Positions 35,449-46,798 of a stretch of DNA of 64,000 nt are shown here, piece after piece. Numbering within the stretch: the first letter of the stretch is position 1; each line of letters opens with the position of its first letter. Below the pieces are notes generated by a model, which did not search any database, had not been told where the DNA came from, and was given only the letters and a program-made list of their open reading frames with translations. Source of the DNA: Avena insularis (lineage: Eukaryota; Streptophyta; Magnoliopsida; Poales; Poaceae); NCBI GenBank assembly GCA_023614405.1, contig CM042685.1:91316684-91380683 (forward strand), in the 5' to 3' direction. The position numbers were made by a program, and so were the translations under genes.

Positions 35449-36335
35449 TCAACTAACCATCTGATTAAGATAATATTTCGCATGCGCCTGGTGCACTAAG
35501 AACTGATGGATCTCAAATACCTCATCTTCACCCAGTTCTCTTAAAATATCCTTGTCGAATGCCCAATATATGGGATTCATTTCAGAGAAACTGACATTAT
35601 GGGTGCTGAAATATGGATTTCTCTAGTGTCATCTTGCAACAATATTTGGTCTCAGAACACCCCGATCATGTAGGAAATTGAAGGAGGTTTGTGTGTAAGA
35701 AACATAATTAGGAAACTAGTCAATGTGTGTAAGAAAAAAATCAATGCAGTGAAGAGAAGTCAATACATACCATGGTGTTGAACCCAGGTTTGACAAAATT
35801 ATCAGCACTTCACAGTTCAATATCAAAGCACATGTCTACTCTAACATATGAAAATGTAAGAACATAATTATGCTCAATGTTAGACACTGCACACAACCCC
35901 TTCAATATGGCCAACATAATGTTACCGATCTCCCAAAGTTGCCATCATACAACACTTTGAAGTAGTATTCATCACTTGTTCTATATTTATCAAGGCGGTC
36001 AATCCAAGCAAGGATCCAGGTCAGATGTGGAGCAACAACGAATTGTCACATATGCTCAGCAAAAAAATAAGGAATACCCTACATTAATTTGTGAAATAGA
36101 AAAAATACATCAGGTCATGAACATAAAGAAGTATATATATGGAAATTTATAATAAGATCAGAAAAATCTAAATATGCACATGTATATGGAAATTGAGGAT
36201 ACATACAAATCCCTCTGCAAAATAGGGTGATCTCACGCTCATTCTAAAATGCATCATATTGTCTAGTTTTCCTCTCCCACACCAGGTAGGTTGCTGCTGA
36301 CATGTCACACATTCGTTTTGAGCCATTCCTTTTTT
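35449..36335 (-). pseudogene. Decayed spliced gene of unknown function, three exons
   Basis: Three minus-strand exons are bounded by AG/GT signals. Exon A (36335-36207) encodes KGMAQNECVTCQQQPTWC and MSVRSPYFAEGF. Exon B (36054-35771) encodes APHLTWILAWIDRLDKYRTS and, after a one-base frameshift near the codons for GRSV, VLTFSYVRVDMCFDIEL and NFVKPGFN, with two in-frame TGA stops where CGA is plausible. Exon C (35605-35449) encodes NPIYWAFDKDILRELGEDEV up to a TGA. The residue content looks protein-like, but the phase between exons B and C does not fit perfectly. I do not recognise the family. Its 5' side faces the CACTA transposase start at 37920, so it could be an accessory CACTA ORF or a captured host gene. 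Confidence 0.5.
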
Positions 36336-37190
36336 CTGAACACAAAACATACAAAAGATCAGGAAAATAAATGATATGGGATACTAATATCATCTTTGAA
36401 CACTACTGCTACTAGTGTAAAAAATATGCAATTCTATACTTTACTAATTATGTGCAAACTGTACAAATCTGCAATTCTACACACATATATTGAGGATTTT
36501 TATTAACAAAAAATCAGTAGAAATTGCACCAACAAAGAAATCTGCAGAAATTGAACCCAAACAAAATCTCCAGATCATAGATTCAACAAAATTGACAGAT
36601 ACTAGATTTACTGAAGAGATTCAATGAAGCAATCGTCGAAAAACGATACGGACTCGATGAAGAACTAGTACTATATATGCTTCTCCTGAAAAACCATACG
36701 AAATTGATAAATAACTAGTACTATATTCATCGAGTTGTTGCTATTGAAAACACAATAGATTCATCAAGGGCTACTCCTAAAGATCCTCATCGTCGGGTTA
36801 TACTCCGGTGAAGGGTATTATTACTGTTGTTGACGGGCCTCTTTGCCAGTTATTCCACGACCAATTGTCTGCCTTACTCTGTCTTTATCCCGTGGATGTT
36901 GAAGCTCCCCTGCATTCGTGCAGAGAAAACAAGTAAGATTGGGTCGCACCGCGGACCTACAAGCGAAGGAAGAATGGAGAATAAGTCGTGCACCTGCTGT
37001 CGGAGGTAGCAATGGAGCATGCTCTCTCTCTAGAAGAGCTACACCTGTCTTGTCCACTCTCTCTCTCTCTACATGCCTCTTTGCCTCCGAGAAAATGGAG
37101 CCAAAATAAAGACCAAATAAATTCAATAAAATAAATGCGTCTAGGTCTAGAACTAGCAACCTAGAGATCCCTAAACGTTGGGTCCACCCG
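36336..37190. promoter_or_regulatory. Intergenic region between divergent genes, with a CT microsatellite
   Basis: An AT-rich stretch (36336-36820) is followed by mixed sequence with a (TC)n run at about 37058-37073. The 149-codon minus frame at 36821-37270 has no recognisable domain and I do not call it a gene. The position suggests a shared or back-to-back promoter region, which is inference. Confidence 0.35.
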
Positions 37191-37919
37191 AGATGGATCC
37201 CACATGTCAGCTGGACATGAAAAGTTTCTATGGATGATTTGTGGGCCTCACCACCCTGCCGCCCAAACACTCGCCTAAATCACCCCACCACCTGGAGATT
37301 TCAAAGTCAGATCTAACATACGGTCCACCACATGCGGGGACAGCTAGGGCACTGCTATCTCTACCGGTGCACCACATGCTGCAGCGTCGGATCTCTCATC
37401 TATTCGTCGTATCCCCGTCTGTGTCCATGTCCGCACTCCACAGCTGGCCACTGGGACTCTCCTTCTGGCCAATGCATCTGCTCATGTGTCCACGCGTTAT
37501 GTCCTGTTCCGTGCGCCATCTCCGTGCTCAAGTCGTTGGTTGTCCCCTTTCATCCTTAATCTCTTTTTCTACCAAGGTAAAAAATTCTACCAATTTCTAA
37601 TTGTTTATGATACAGAATATTGTTCAACACATAGATATTACATTGATTGTTCATTGTTAAGAAAATTGTTCTAAAAAATGATTAGTCTATTTTTAAAATG
37701 TCATTAGTTTGTTTGATTGTGCAACAGATATATAGGAGTTGGATTTTTTCATGGTAAAGTAAATTGTTTTGAAAAATGACTAGTATATTTTAAAAAAGAG
37801 ATTATTTTTTTAATTTTTCATCACATGGATATGACTTGGATTATTCATTGTAAAAAATACTGTTCTAAAAAATCACTAGCCTCTTAGGAAAGTGTGATTT
37901 GTTTGATTAATTTCAACAG
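37191..37919 (+). other. CACTA transposase 5' leader and intron with tandem-repeated acceptor region
   Basis: A GC-richer leader ends in the donor 'ccaag|gtaaaa' at about 37575. The following AT-rich intron consists of about four units of 95-100 bp. Each unit ends in a version of 'acagatggataggagttgga' and 'ttggattattcatgg'; the copies fall near 37627, 37727, 37825 and 37920. Only the last keeps an intact ATG in good context. Confidence 0.6.
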
Positions 37920-38400
37920 ATGGATAGGAGTTGGATTATTCATGGAAGACATTTTACTGGTCCCTAAAACGATGGCTTGAAAGAGTTTGTCAGATTTTTC
38001 AACGAGAGATATGGAAAGAATGTAGAGGTTACATGCCCATGCCGTAAGTGCCTGAACCATAATACGATACATGGAGGGCATCTTCATAACCACTCACTCA
38101 TCAGTGGCATGTCACACATATAACTCGGTGGATACACCATGGAGATCCACTTGATGTTGTTGTTATTGAAGATCCACCCAATCAAAACAATGGTGGTAAC
38201 AATGGTGGTTACACCGGTGATGACAATGAAAATGTGTATTTTGATGATGAAGGTGCTGATGATGGAGGTGACAGTGTTCCAGGAATATTGCAAGACCTTA
38301 AGCAAGCAAGGGATGCGGTAATTGCAGAGCAGACTGTCGCTAATGTCGAAACTGACGGGAGAAATTGCTTACAAAGTTGCTGGAAGAGGCAAAGTGCAAG
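37920..38400 (+). pseudogene. CACTA TNP2-type transposase, N-terminal part, interrupted
   Basis: It starts MDRSWIIHGRHF and has a cysteine/histidine motif TCPCRKCLNH, the transposase-associated zinc domain that opens plant TNP2-like proteins. An acidic tail (DDENVYFDDEGADDGGD) follows. A TAG stop occurs after HFTGP and a phase change follows. The frame is cut at 38400/38401 where another CACTA terminus begins. The rest of this gene is not identified in the window. Confidence 0.75.
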
Positions 38401-38640
38401 CACTAGTGGAAAATGGCCCTTTCGTCTGGGCCATTAGTCCCAACTGTGGCTGGGGCTGGGACTAATGGTCCGGACCCAATGGCCCGAACCACCCCCCAAA
38501 CCACTAGTCCTATCCGGTTAGATCCCATTTGTCCTGGTTTGAGATACAAACCGGAACTAATGGGTCTGGGGCCTGCTGAGCGTTGCGGACACTCCCATTA
38601 GTCCCAGTTTGTATCTCAAATCGGGATAAATACGCTGGCC
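38401..38640 (+). repeat. CACTA left terminus and subterminal inverted repeats
   Basis: CACTAGTGGAAAATGG is followed by alternating 'ccattagtcccaac' and 'gggactaatgg' motifs that can fold as hairpins (for example 38440-38470 and 38520-38640). Confidence 0.82.
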
Positions 38641-38939
38641 CTATATATATGGCATAGCCCCTCCCCTCACTCCTGTTTTTTTTCTGGTGGGATGTGGTAT
38701 ATAGGTTTGTGCTAGTTTTTATTTCTTTGTATGCACTAGAGGTGTTCGATGAAATGCCTGTTAGAGCGATGCGACTTTAGTTCACACAAGACAAACATGA
38801 TATGAGGTGCTTGAGCCACACTTAAGTTTTCTCATCTTTGTTTCCAAGTCTCCTAAAATGTTAGAAACTATTTTCTCGTTTCGACCACGCATTACTAATT
38901 TTAGCATCGTGATTGCGTTTGATATATAGTTGTATGATG

Positions 38940-41900
38940 TATATGAGCCAACCATGGATGTACGGTGGCCGACTCTCTTCTGCTTACAGAGAAGGCCTGC
39001 GTTCTTTTCGCCTTGTGGCTGAAGAAAACAAGCGAAGGGATGGTTTTATGCGTTGTCCATGTGTTGAATGTAGGAATGAGAAGGATCACACTTCCTCGGG
39101 AGTCATTCAGAGCCACCTGCTTTGGTCCGGTTTCATGTTCTGCTATAATGTTTGGACCAAGCATGGAGAAAGAGGGGTTATGATGGAAGACGAGGATGAA
39201 CAAGAGAACGATGATGATGATAATTACCGATCTATGTTCCCTGAATACGCTGATACCACAATGGATGACAATGAAGAAGAAGGAGGTGAAGAACGGGAAC
39301 CAGATGAGCCCGCTGATGATCTTGGTCGGGTCATTTCTGATGCAAAGAGAGACTGTGACATAGAGAAGGAGAGGTTGCAGTTCGAGAAGATGTTATAGGA
39401 CCACAACAAATTGTTGTATCCAACTTGTGAAGATGGCCATAAGAAGCTTGGTAGCACACTGAAATTGCTGAAGTGGAAGGCAGAGAATAGTGTGACTGAC
39501 TCAGCATTTGAAAAGTTGCTGGTACTAATGAAGAAGATGCTTCCAAAAAAGAATGAATTGCCTGTCAGTACGTACGAAGCAAAGAATCTTGTCTGCCATC
39601 TAGGAATAGATGTGTAGAAGATACATGCATGCCCTAATGACTGAATCCTCTACCATGGTGAGAAGTACGAGAATATGGATAAATGCCCGGTATGCACTGC
39701 ATTGCGGTATAAGATCAGAAAATATGACCCTGGTGATGTTGATGGCGAGCAACCCAGGAAGATGGTTCCTGCCAATGTAATGTGGTATGCTCCTATAATA
39801 CCACGGTTGAAACATTTGTTTAGAAACAAGGAGCATGGCAAGTTGTTGCAATGGCACATGGAAGACCGTAATAAAGACAGGATGTTGAGGCACCCCGCAT
39901 ATGGTTTCGAGTGGAGAAAAATCAAGAGAGACTTCCTAAACTTTGCTGGTGATGCAAGGAACTTATGGTTTGGTCTAAGTACAGATGGCACGAATCCTTT
40001 TGGGGAGCAGAGCTGCAGACATAACACCTGGGCATGTGACTCTATGTATCTACAACCTTCCTCCTTGGTTGTGCATGAATCAGATGTTTATTATGATGTC
40101 AGTGCTCATCCAAGGCCCGAAGCAACCAGCCAATGACCTTGATGTGTACCTAAGGCCATTAGTTGATAAACTTTAAATTTGTGCGACAAACAAGGTGTAC
40201 GTGTGTGGGATGAGCAGAAACAGCAGGAATTTGACCTACGAGCGTTGTTGTTCGTAACCATCAATCATTGGCCTTCTCTTAGGAACATTTTAGGACAGAT
40301 GCACAAGGGATACAATGCATGCATGCACTATTTAGATGAGACTGAAAGTATATATCTAGAAAAATGTAGGAAGAATGTCTACCCGTACAATCATCATTTT
40401 CTTCCGCCCATGCATCCCTTAAGGTAAAAAGGCAAGCATTTCGATGGCAAGGCAGAAACCCAGGCGAAGCCTGTCCCCCGTACTGGTGCTGAGTATTTGG
40501 TATGATAAAGGATTTAAACGTAATCTTTGGAAAGGGTCATGGAGGAAAACCGAAAGACGCCGATAGACACGCACCCATGTGGAAGAAGAAATATATATTT
40601 TGGGAGCTACCCTATTGGGAAGTCATGAGGCCCGCTCTTCAATCGATGTGATGCACCTGACGAAGAATCTTTGAGTGAATATTCTAGGCTTCCTGGGCTT
40701 GTATGGGAAGTCAAAATATACCCCCGAAGCACGGGAGGACCAGTAACATCATAAAGGACGAGGCGGCCTGCTAGGTACACTCTTACCAAATAAGAGAAGG
40801 AAATATTTTTTGAAGTACTTTTCAGTATCAAGGTCCCGTCTGGATTCTTGTCGAATATAAATGGAATAGTAAATATGAAAGAGAAAAAATTCCCAAACCT
40901 AAAGTCTTATGACTGCCACATTCTTATGACACAATTGTGTCCGGTTGCATTGAAGGGAATTCTACAGTAAAGTGTTCGACTAGCCATTGTGAACGTATGT
41001 GCATTCCTCAATGCAATTTCTTAGAAGGTAATCGATCCAGAAATTCTATCAGGGTTACAGATTGATGTGGTCCAATGTATGGTCAGCTTTGAGTTGTTGT
41101 TCCCTCCATCCTTCTTCAATATTATGACGCACCTCCTAGTTCACCTAGTCGAAGATATTAGAATTCTCGATCCTGTGTTTCTACACAACATGTTCCCCTT
41201 CGAGAGGTTCATGGAAGTCTTAAATAAATACGTTCATAACCATGCTAGGGCAGAAGGAAGCATATGCAAGGGCTATGGAACAAATGAGGTCATTGAGTTT
41301 TGTGTTGACTTTCTTCCTAACCTTAAGCCGATTGGTGTTCCTAAATCTCGGTATGAGGGGAGGCTAAATAGAAAAGGCACACTAGAAAGGAAAGCAATGG
41401 TATGTAGGGACGGTTATTCTTTCAGTCAAGCACACTACACGGTTCTACACAATTCCACCATGTTGGCTCCGTATATCGAGAAACACAAGAATATTCTATG
41501 CTCCTAAAACCCGGGGAAGCCTAACTCCTAGATGAAAGTAGAACACGAGACAACTTTCGGCAGTTGGTTGTAGACACATCTCATGAATAACACCACCATT
41601 GGTGATCAGCTGTACTTGTTGGACAGGTTACCATCTTTGAGTATATGTACTTTTCTGAGGATACGAGATAAATGAGAACACATTTTACATGATCACCCAA
41701 GATAAAAAGAGCATCAACCAAAACAATGGTTTCTGCTTTGATGGAACAGATGACAATGGGTAGAAGGACACATATTATGGGTACATAAAGGAGATATGGG
41801 AACTTGACTATGGACCTACTTTTAAGGTCCCTTTATTTCGGTGCAAATGGGTCAAGCTGATAGGAGGTGGGGTACATGTAGATGAAAAGTATGGCATGAA

Positions 41901-42230
41901 AACAGTAGATCTCAACAATCTTGCACACATGAACGAACCATTTTTCCTAGCCAATTACTTGGCTCAGGTTTTCTATGTGAAGGACATGTCTACCAAACCG
42001 ACAAAAAGAAATTAGCAAAAGAACGTCTGATGAGCCATTGCGCCACATAGTTGTTTCATGGAAAAGAAACATCGTGGGAGTGGATGACAAGATAGACATG
42101 TCAGAAGATTTTAATAAGTTTCATGAAATCCCGCCCTTTAAAGTAAAAACTGATCCAAGCATCATGTTAAATGATGAAGATTCTCCTTGCATATGGAGCA
42201 GAAGAAAATCACAACACTAGATAGGGATGT
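38940..42230 (+). pseudogene. TNP2-type CACTA transposase, decayed full-length copy
   Basis: Domains appear in the family order. The N-terminal zinc domain (38952-39180) has SQPWMYGGRLSSAYREGLRS and RCPCVECRNE. An acidic linker follows, then the transposase core with KCPVCTALRYK-like 'MDKCPVCTALRYKIRK', NLWFGLSTDGTNPFGE, YNLPPWLCM, and the later motif IDVMHLTKN (near 40640). Next is a DUF4218-like block (about 41060-41505) with NIMTHLLVHLVEDI and HNMFPFERFMEVLNKYVHN, then a DUF4216-like block near 41790-42000 with WELDYGPTFKVPLFRCKWVKL shortened by decay. There are many stops (39396, 39615, 40135, 40425 and others) and several frameshifts. It would cut and rejoin CACTA ends; this copy is dead. 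Confidence 0.9.
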
Positions 42231-42282
42231 TTTTGATGTGTAATAATGTATTAAACCTTTTATGTAACATTTTTAAACAGAT

Positions 42283-44180
42283 ACATCGCAGAAGGATTTA
42301 CATTGTTCGGGCGGTTTTTGAATTTCCTATGCCCGTTTCAAATTCTCCCGTTTGAAACTATGGTCAAAACGACATGCATAAAGATAGGGGATAAGACTCG
42401 TTAGAACTTGCACTGGATCTCTGAAGAAACAACCTATTGTGAGTATAAAAATGATTTTTTCAAAAACTCACGAGCGTTAGGTCATGTACCTGTAATTCAA
42501 ATCGGATCCACTTCCTACCGATTCGGCAGACATTTATCTTTTTCACCCGGGCATGATGGAAAGGTTAGAGATCTCTTGGTTGGGATATTGTCCATCATAA
42601 GGTGGTCTAGTATTTTATAAAAATGGGGTGGTAGCATTTTGAAACAGTATTTTGGTGGTTGCTTCATAAAACGTCCTGTTTTTTGCCTCTCGTAAAATAG
42701 AAAATAGCTTTTCCATGTGACAAAAAGGAAAACTTCCTCCTGCAACATTATTTTTCATCCCAAGGTACACAACCATGCATAATATGGGCATAGTATCACA
42801 AACTATGCCACGATTCTGCACATATCATTGGTCATTTGGACCGAAAGCCAAGAAACCTCGAACATGATAGGTCATTTTATGAAGGTTTTTTCGAGACATA
42901 ATCAATATACCAAGTTTTGTATTTTTCCTTGCAACTATGTCACATAATATGAAACCATGCGAAGGATTTAAATTGTTCGGACCGTTTTTGAATTTCTTAT
43001 GCGCGTTTTGAATTTTCCCATTTCAAACTATGTTCAAAACAGCTGGTATGAAGATAGGGGTTGAGACTCGTTAGAAGTTGCATTGGAGCTCTGAAATAAA
43101 CAACATATTGTTAGTCTAAAAATGATTTTTTTTCAAAAAAATCACGAGCATTAGATCATGTACCTGTAGTTTCAACCTAACCCACTTCCTACCGATTCGG
43201 CAGGCATTTGTATTTTCACCCAGGAAGGACGGAAAATTTTGAGATCTCCTGGTTGGGAGATCGTCCATGTAAGGTGGTCTAGTATTTTATAAAAATGGGG
43301 TGGTAGCATTTTGAAACAACATTTTTGTGGTTGCTTCAGAAAAAACGCCCCATTTTTTGCACTAGGAAAATGGAAAATGGCTTTTCCATGTGACGAAAAG
43401 GAAAACTTCCTCCTGCAACATTGTTCGCCATCCCAAGCTACACATGCATGCATAATATGGGAACAGTATCACAAACTATTAAGCGATTCTGCACATAACA
43501 TTGTTCATTTGGACCGAAAGCCATGAAACCTCGAACATGATAGGTCATTTTGTGAAGGTTTTTTGAGACATAATCAATATGCAAAGTTTGGTAATTTTAT
43601 TTGAAACTATGTCATATAATATTACACCACGCAAAAGATTTACATTGTTCGGATCGTTTTTGAATTTCTTATGCCCGTTTGAAATTTTTCCCGTTTCCCT
43701 TTTTTCCGAGTCTAATTTTTTTTTCAAATCACGAGCGTTAGGTCATGTACCTGTAGTTAAAACCGGACCCATTTCCTACCGATTCGGCAAAGATTTGTCT
43801 TTTTCACCCGGGAAGAACGGGAAGGTTTGAGATCTCCCAGTTGGGATATTGTCCACGTAAGGTGGTCTAGTATTTTAGAAAAATGGGGTGGTATTATTTT
43901 GAAACAGCATTTTGGTGGTTGCTACACAAAACATCCTGTTTTTTCACTCAAAAAATGGGAAATGGATTTTCTGTGCGACAAAAAGGAAAACTTCCTCATG
44001 CAATATTGTTCGCCATCCCAAGTTCCACATGCATGCCTAATATGGGCACGGTACCACAAACTATGCCACGATTTTCCACATAACGTAGGTCATTTGGACC
44101 AAAAGCCATTAAACCTCAAACATGATAGGTCATTTTATGAAGGTTTTTTGATACATAATCAATATACCAAGTTTGGCAGG
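42283..44180. repeat. Second tandem array of the ~600-670-bp unit, about three copies
   Basis: It has the same anchors as the array at 3235-6570 ('accgattcggcagacattt', 'cattggtcatttggaccgaaag', 'gttttttgagacat'), in the same orientation. The 'gtccat/gtccac' anchor recurs near 42588, 43260 and 43848. It begins right after the intron-like 'tttttaaacag' that follows the transposase. Confidence 0.88.
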
Positions 44181-44903
44181 TGGGGAAACATGGCAGGAAG
44201 TGGAGGGAAACGTCCATCTTTAGTATCTCTTGGAGAAACCAACCGAGACTTAAGGGGTTGCGGCAGGCTAGGGCCGGCGCCAGCATATTTAGTCCCGGAT
44301 GGTGTCTCCAACCGGGACTAAATATGAACCTTTAGTCCCGGTTGGAGTATCCAACCGAGACAAAACATGAGTGCTGACACTATGCCAGTGAGTGATGACA
44401 CTATTTCGGTGAGTGGCGAAACTATGCTGGTGGGTGGTGACACTATTTCGGTTGGTGGCAGCACCAAAGACAGGGGTGAGTGCCGACATTATGTCGTGAG
44501 TGTCTACACTATGTTGTGCTTCTTAATCTATAAATAGGCATCCTTGCAAAGTTATCAACTGCAAACAATATGGTGTGCGAGAGCAGGGACAACGCTTTGG
44601 CCAGCTTGAGTGAGATGCCAGTGGAGCATAGTCCTCCGGCATCTCCCTTAAGCTAGCCATAGAGGCACTCCCTAATATGTGAAATTAGTTAGATCCTAGG
44701 CATATTGATCTAGTTAGAGAAGTTATAAAATCAAGATGTTGTGCAAGAGCAGGGACAACACTACGGCCAACTCTGTGGAGATACCAAAGGATCTAGTCCT
44801 CAGGCATCTCCACATTGCTAATCATAGAGTCACTCCCTAATATGTGAAATTAGTTAGCTCCCCGGCACAAGAATAGAACAACATCTTCATAGTTGGGGAA
44901 AGT
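44181..44903. repeat. CACTA subterminal region with minisatellites
   Basis: 'tttagtcccgg' and 'ccgggacta' repeats lie at 44290-44360. A ~30-bp degenerate repeat around 'gagtgatgacactatttcgg' spans 44365-44520. A ~160-bp tandem duplication anchored on 'gagcagggacaac' (44583 and 44747) and 'cctaatatgtgaaattagtta' (44671 and 44838) follows. Confidence 0.7.
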
Positions 44904-45242
44904 CGTAGTAGGAAATGGTCCATTAGTCCCGGTTTCCTAACTGGGAGTACGGAATTAGGGCTAAAGGCCCCCTTTTGTCCCGGTCCAGCCACAAAGCGAG
45001 ACTAACACTCAAGAAATTTATTAATATTAAAAAATTGAGACTACGAAATTGGGACTAAAGGGATCCCTTTAGTCATGCTCATATCTATCCCAATAGTACA
45101 CAACTTCAGTATCGTCTTCATCTTCGTCATCGTCGTCGTTGCTAGGCGCACATGGCTGGATCCTCAGCCCAGCCATGGCATATTCCGGGGACACCTGCCA
45201 CTCTGGCCTCGGATTCACGACGCGTGGGGAGGGGGCTCCCGG

Positions 45243-45965
45243 ATAATTATTTTATAAACCAGATAATGGATTTGGATTACTTATTCAAATTGAAGCAGTA
45301 TTCATGTTGAAAGTTTAGTGATTAAAAAAATATACAAAATATAATAGTTAATGCATTTTTAAATTGATAATGGAAAAAATGATTAATAGTTTGACTAGTT
45401 AAAATAATTATTTTATAAGACAGAAATGGATTTGGATTACTTATTCAAATTCAAGCACTTTTAATGTTGAAAGTTTAGTGAGATTCAAATATATGCAAAA
45501 TATAATAGTTAATGCATTTTTAAATTGATAATGACAAAATGATTAATAGTTTGACTAGTTATAGTAATTATTTTGTAAACAAAAAATGGATTTGGATTAC
45601 TTATTCAAATTCAAGCACTTTTCATGTTGAAAGTTTAGTAAGATTCAAAAATATGCAAAATATAATTGTTAATGTATTTTTAAATTGATAATGGCAAAAT
45701 GATTAATAGTTTGACTAGTTAAAATAATTATTTTATAAAACAGAATATGGATTTGGATTACTTATTCAAATTCAAGCACTTTTCATGTTGAAAGTTTAGT
45801 GAGATTCAAAAATATGCAAAATATAATAGTTAATGCATTTTTAAATTGATAATTGCAAAATGATTAATAGTTTGACTAGTTAAAATAATTATTTTATAAA
45901 ACGGAAAATGGATTTGGATTATTTATTCAAATTCAAGAACTTTTCATGTTGAAAGTTTTCTCAAA
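45243..45965. repeat. AT-rich tandem array, ~160-bp unit, 4.5 copies
   Basis: Anchors 'aattattttataa' recur at about 45244, 45404, 45565, 45725 and 45885, and 'ttgaaagtttagt' recurs in each unit. Copies are highly similar, suggesting recent amplification or conversion. Confidence 0.92.
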
Positions 45966-46098
45966 TTCATAAGTATGCAAAAAAATGTATAATTCAAATG
46001 TTTAAAATATATATATTCAAAATTATAAAAAAAAACAGCACAGCGCGTGCTGGTTTTGGCCTAGCACGCAAATTTGGGCCTCTAGTACCGGACCAACT

Positions 46099-46212
46099 CA
46101 CCAGCCGGGACTAAAGGGGTGGACAGCGCACGGGAGCCTAAAAGCCACCCCCCTTTAGTCTCGGTGCGTCGCACCAGCCGGGACTAGTGACCCCCTTTAG
46201 TCCCGGCTGGTG
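46099..46212. repeat. Inverted repeats with CACCAGCCGGGACTA / TAGTCCCGGCTGGTG
   Basis: The 15-mer occurs on the plus strand at 46099 and 46172 and on the minus strand at 46198-46212. It can form strong hairpins and belongs to the CACTA subterminal repeats. Confidence 0.8.
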
Positions 46213-46271
46213 CCACGCACCGGAACTAGAGGGAGGGGTATTTAAAGAGGCCTCCTTCCCCGGTCGTTTCC

Positions 46272-46478
46272 ATGCATCGCGATCACAATAGGCCATCGAC
46301 GAACTCCCGCCGCCAGGCTGCCGAAAAAACTATCGCCGGCCGCCACCACCACCGCGACCGCACCTCTCCCGTGCGCGCCACCCTTCCCGCGCATGTTCCG
46401 CGGTGTCGGCGCCACCGCCTGCCCACTGCCACCTCTAGCGTGCCACCACCACCCACTGCCTTGCCTAGGGATAGTTAG
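46272..46478 (+). pseudogene. Short GC-rich CACTA first-exon ORF
   Basis: The 68-codon frame starts MHRDHNRPSTNSRR and is rich in Arg, Pro and Thr. It follows the TATA-like 'tatttaaa' by about 30 bases, so it sits where a transcript would start. Low-complexity composition gives no family. It may be leader rather than protein. Confidence 0.35.
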
Positions 46479-46711
46479 TTATAATTTTTATTTGATAATT
46501 TTTAGTTGGTAATTTTTATTAGTTAGGTATTTTAGTTAGTTGATAATTATTAGTTAGGTATATAGTTGATAATTATAGTTATATAGTTTAGAAATAATAA
46601 TGTATAGAAATAATATTATAGAAATAATATTGTATAGAAATAATATTGTATGGAAATTATATTGTATGGAAATTATATTTTATAGAAATAATATTGTATA
46701 GAAATAATATT
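46479..46711. repeat. AT-rich short tandem repeats (about 16-20 bp)
   Basis: 'tagttggtaatt/tagttgataatt' units (46479-46585) pass into 'gtatagaaataatatt' units (46589-46711). Confidence 0.85.
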
Positions 46712-46798
46712 AGTATCTTCTAAGAGCTCTAAGCTCCCTAGAAACAAAGATTTGTGGTTGCTCCACCGTGTTCATTGGGTTATGCCCTACCAGCCAGT
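46712..46798. other. Flank of the Athila-like element
   Basis: No gene is seen. The string 'ctccctagaaacaa' here recurs at 56731-56744. Confidence 0.4.

Larger units (their letters stand above)
38401..44903 (+). mobile_element. CACTA transposon with dead TNP2 transposase; right end not found
   Basis: The left terminus is CACTAGTGGAAAATGGCC, followed by subterminal 'attagtccc' and 'gggactaatgg' inverted repeats (38440-38630), typical of Triticeae CACTA families. A transposase pseudogene, a ~600-670-bp tandem array, a 44290-44350 patch of 'tttagtcccgg', and minisatellites follow. I could not find the expected inverted terminus TTTTCCACTAGTG, so the right boundary (set where another CACTA-like terminus starts) is a guess. 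Confidence 0.7.
44904..46711 (+). mobile_element. Third CACTA 5' end (decayed terminus, arrays and first exon)
   Basis: The sequence 'cgtagtaggaaatggtccat' followed by 'tagtcccggtt' resembles a mutated CACTAGTAGGAAA terminus. The layout after it is that of a CACTA 5' end: subterminal repeats, an AT-rich tandem array, 'agtcccggctggtg' inverted repeats, a promoter-like 'tatttaaa' at 46239-46246, and a short GC-rich exon. The element is cut off by the Athila-like insertion at 46799. Confidence 0.55.

Noticed and set aside
37058..37073. CT microsatellite as a GAGA-type regulatory site
   Set aside because: Simple repeats of this kind are frequent in plant leaders, and there is no independent support for a specific binding site.
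36821..37270. 149-codon minus-strand open frame near a CT microsatellite
   Set aside because: Composition is leader-like, no domain is recognisable, and it overlaps the presumed promoter and leader of the divergent transposase.
45057..45082. Rho-independent-terminator-like hairpin 'gactaaagggatccctttagtc'
   Set aside because: It is a CACTA subterminal inverted repeat in a plant genome; a bacterial terminator reading does not apply.
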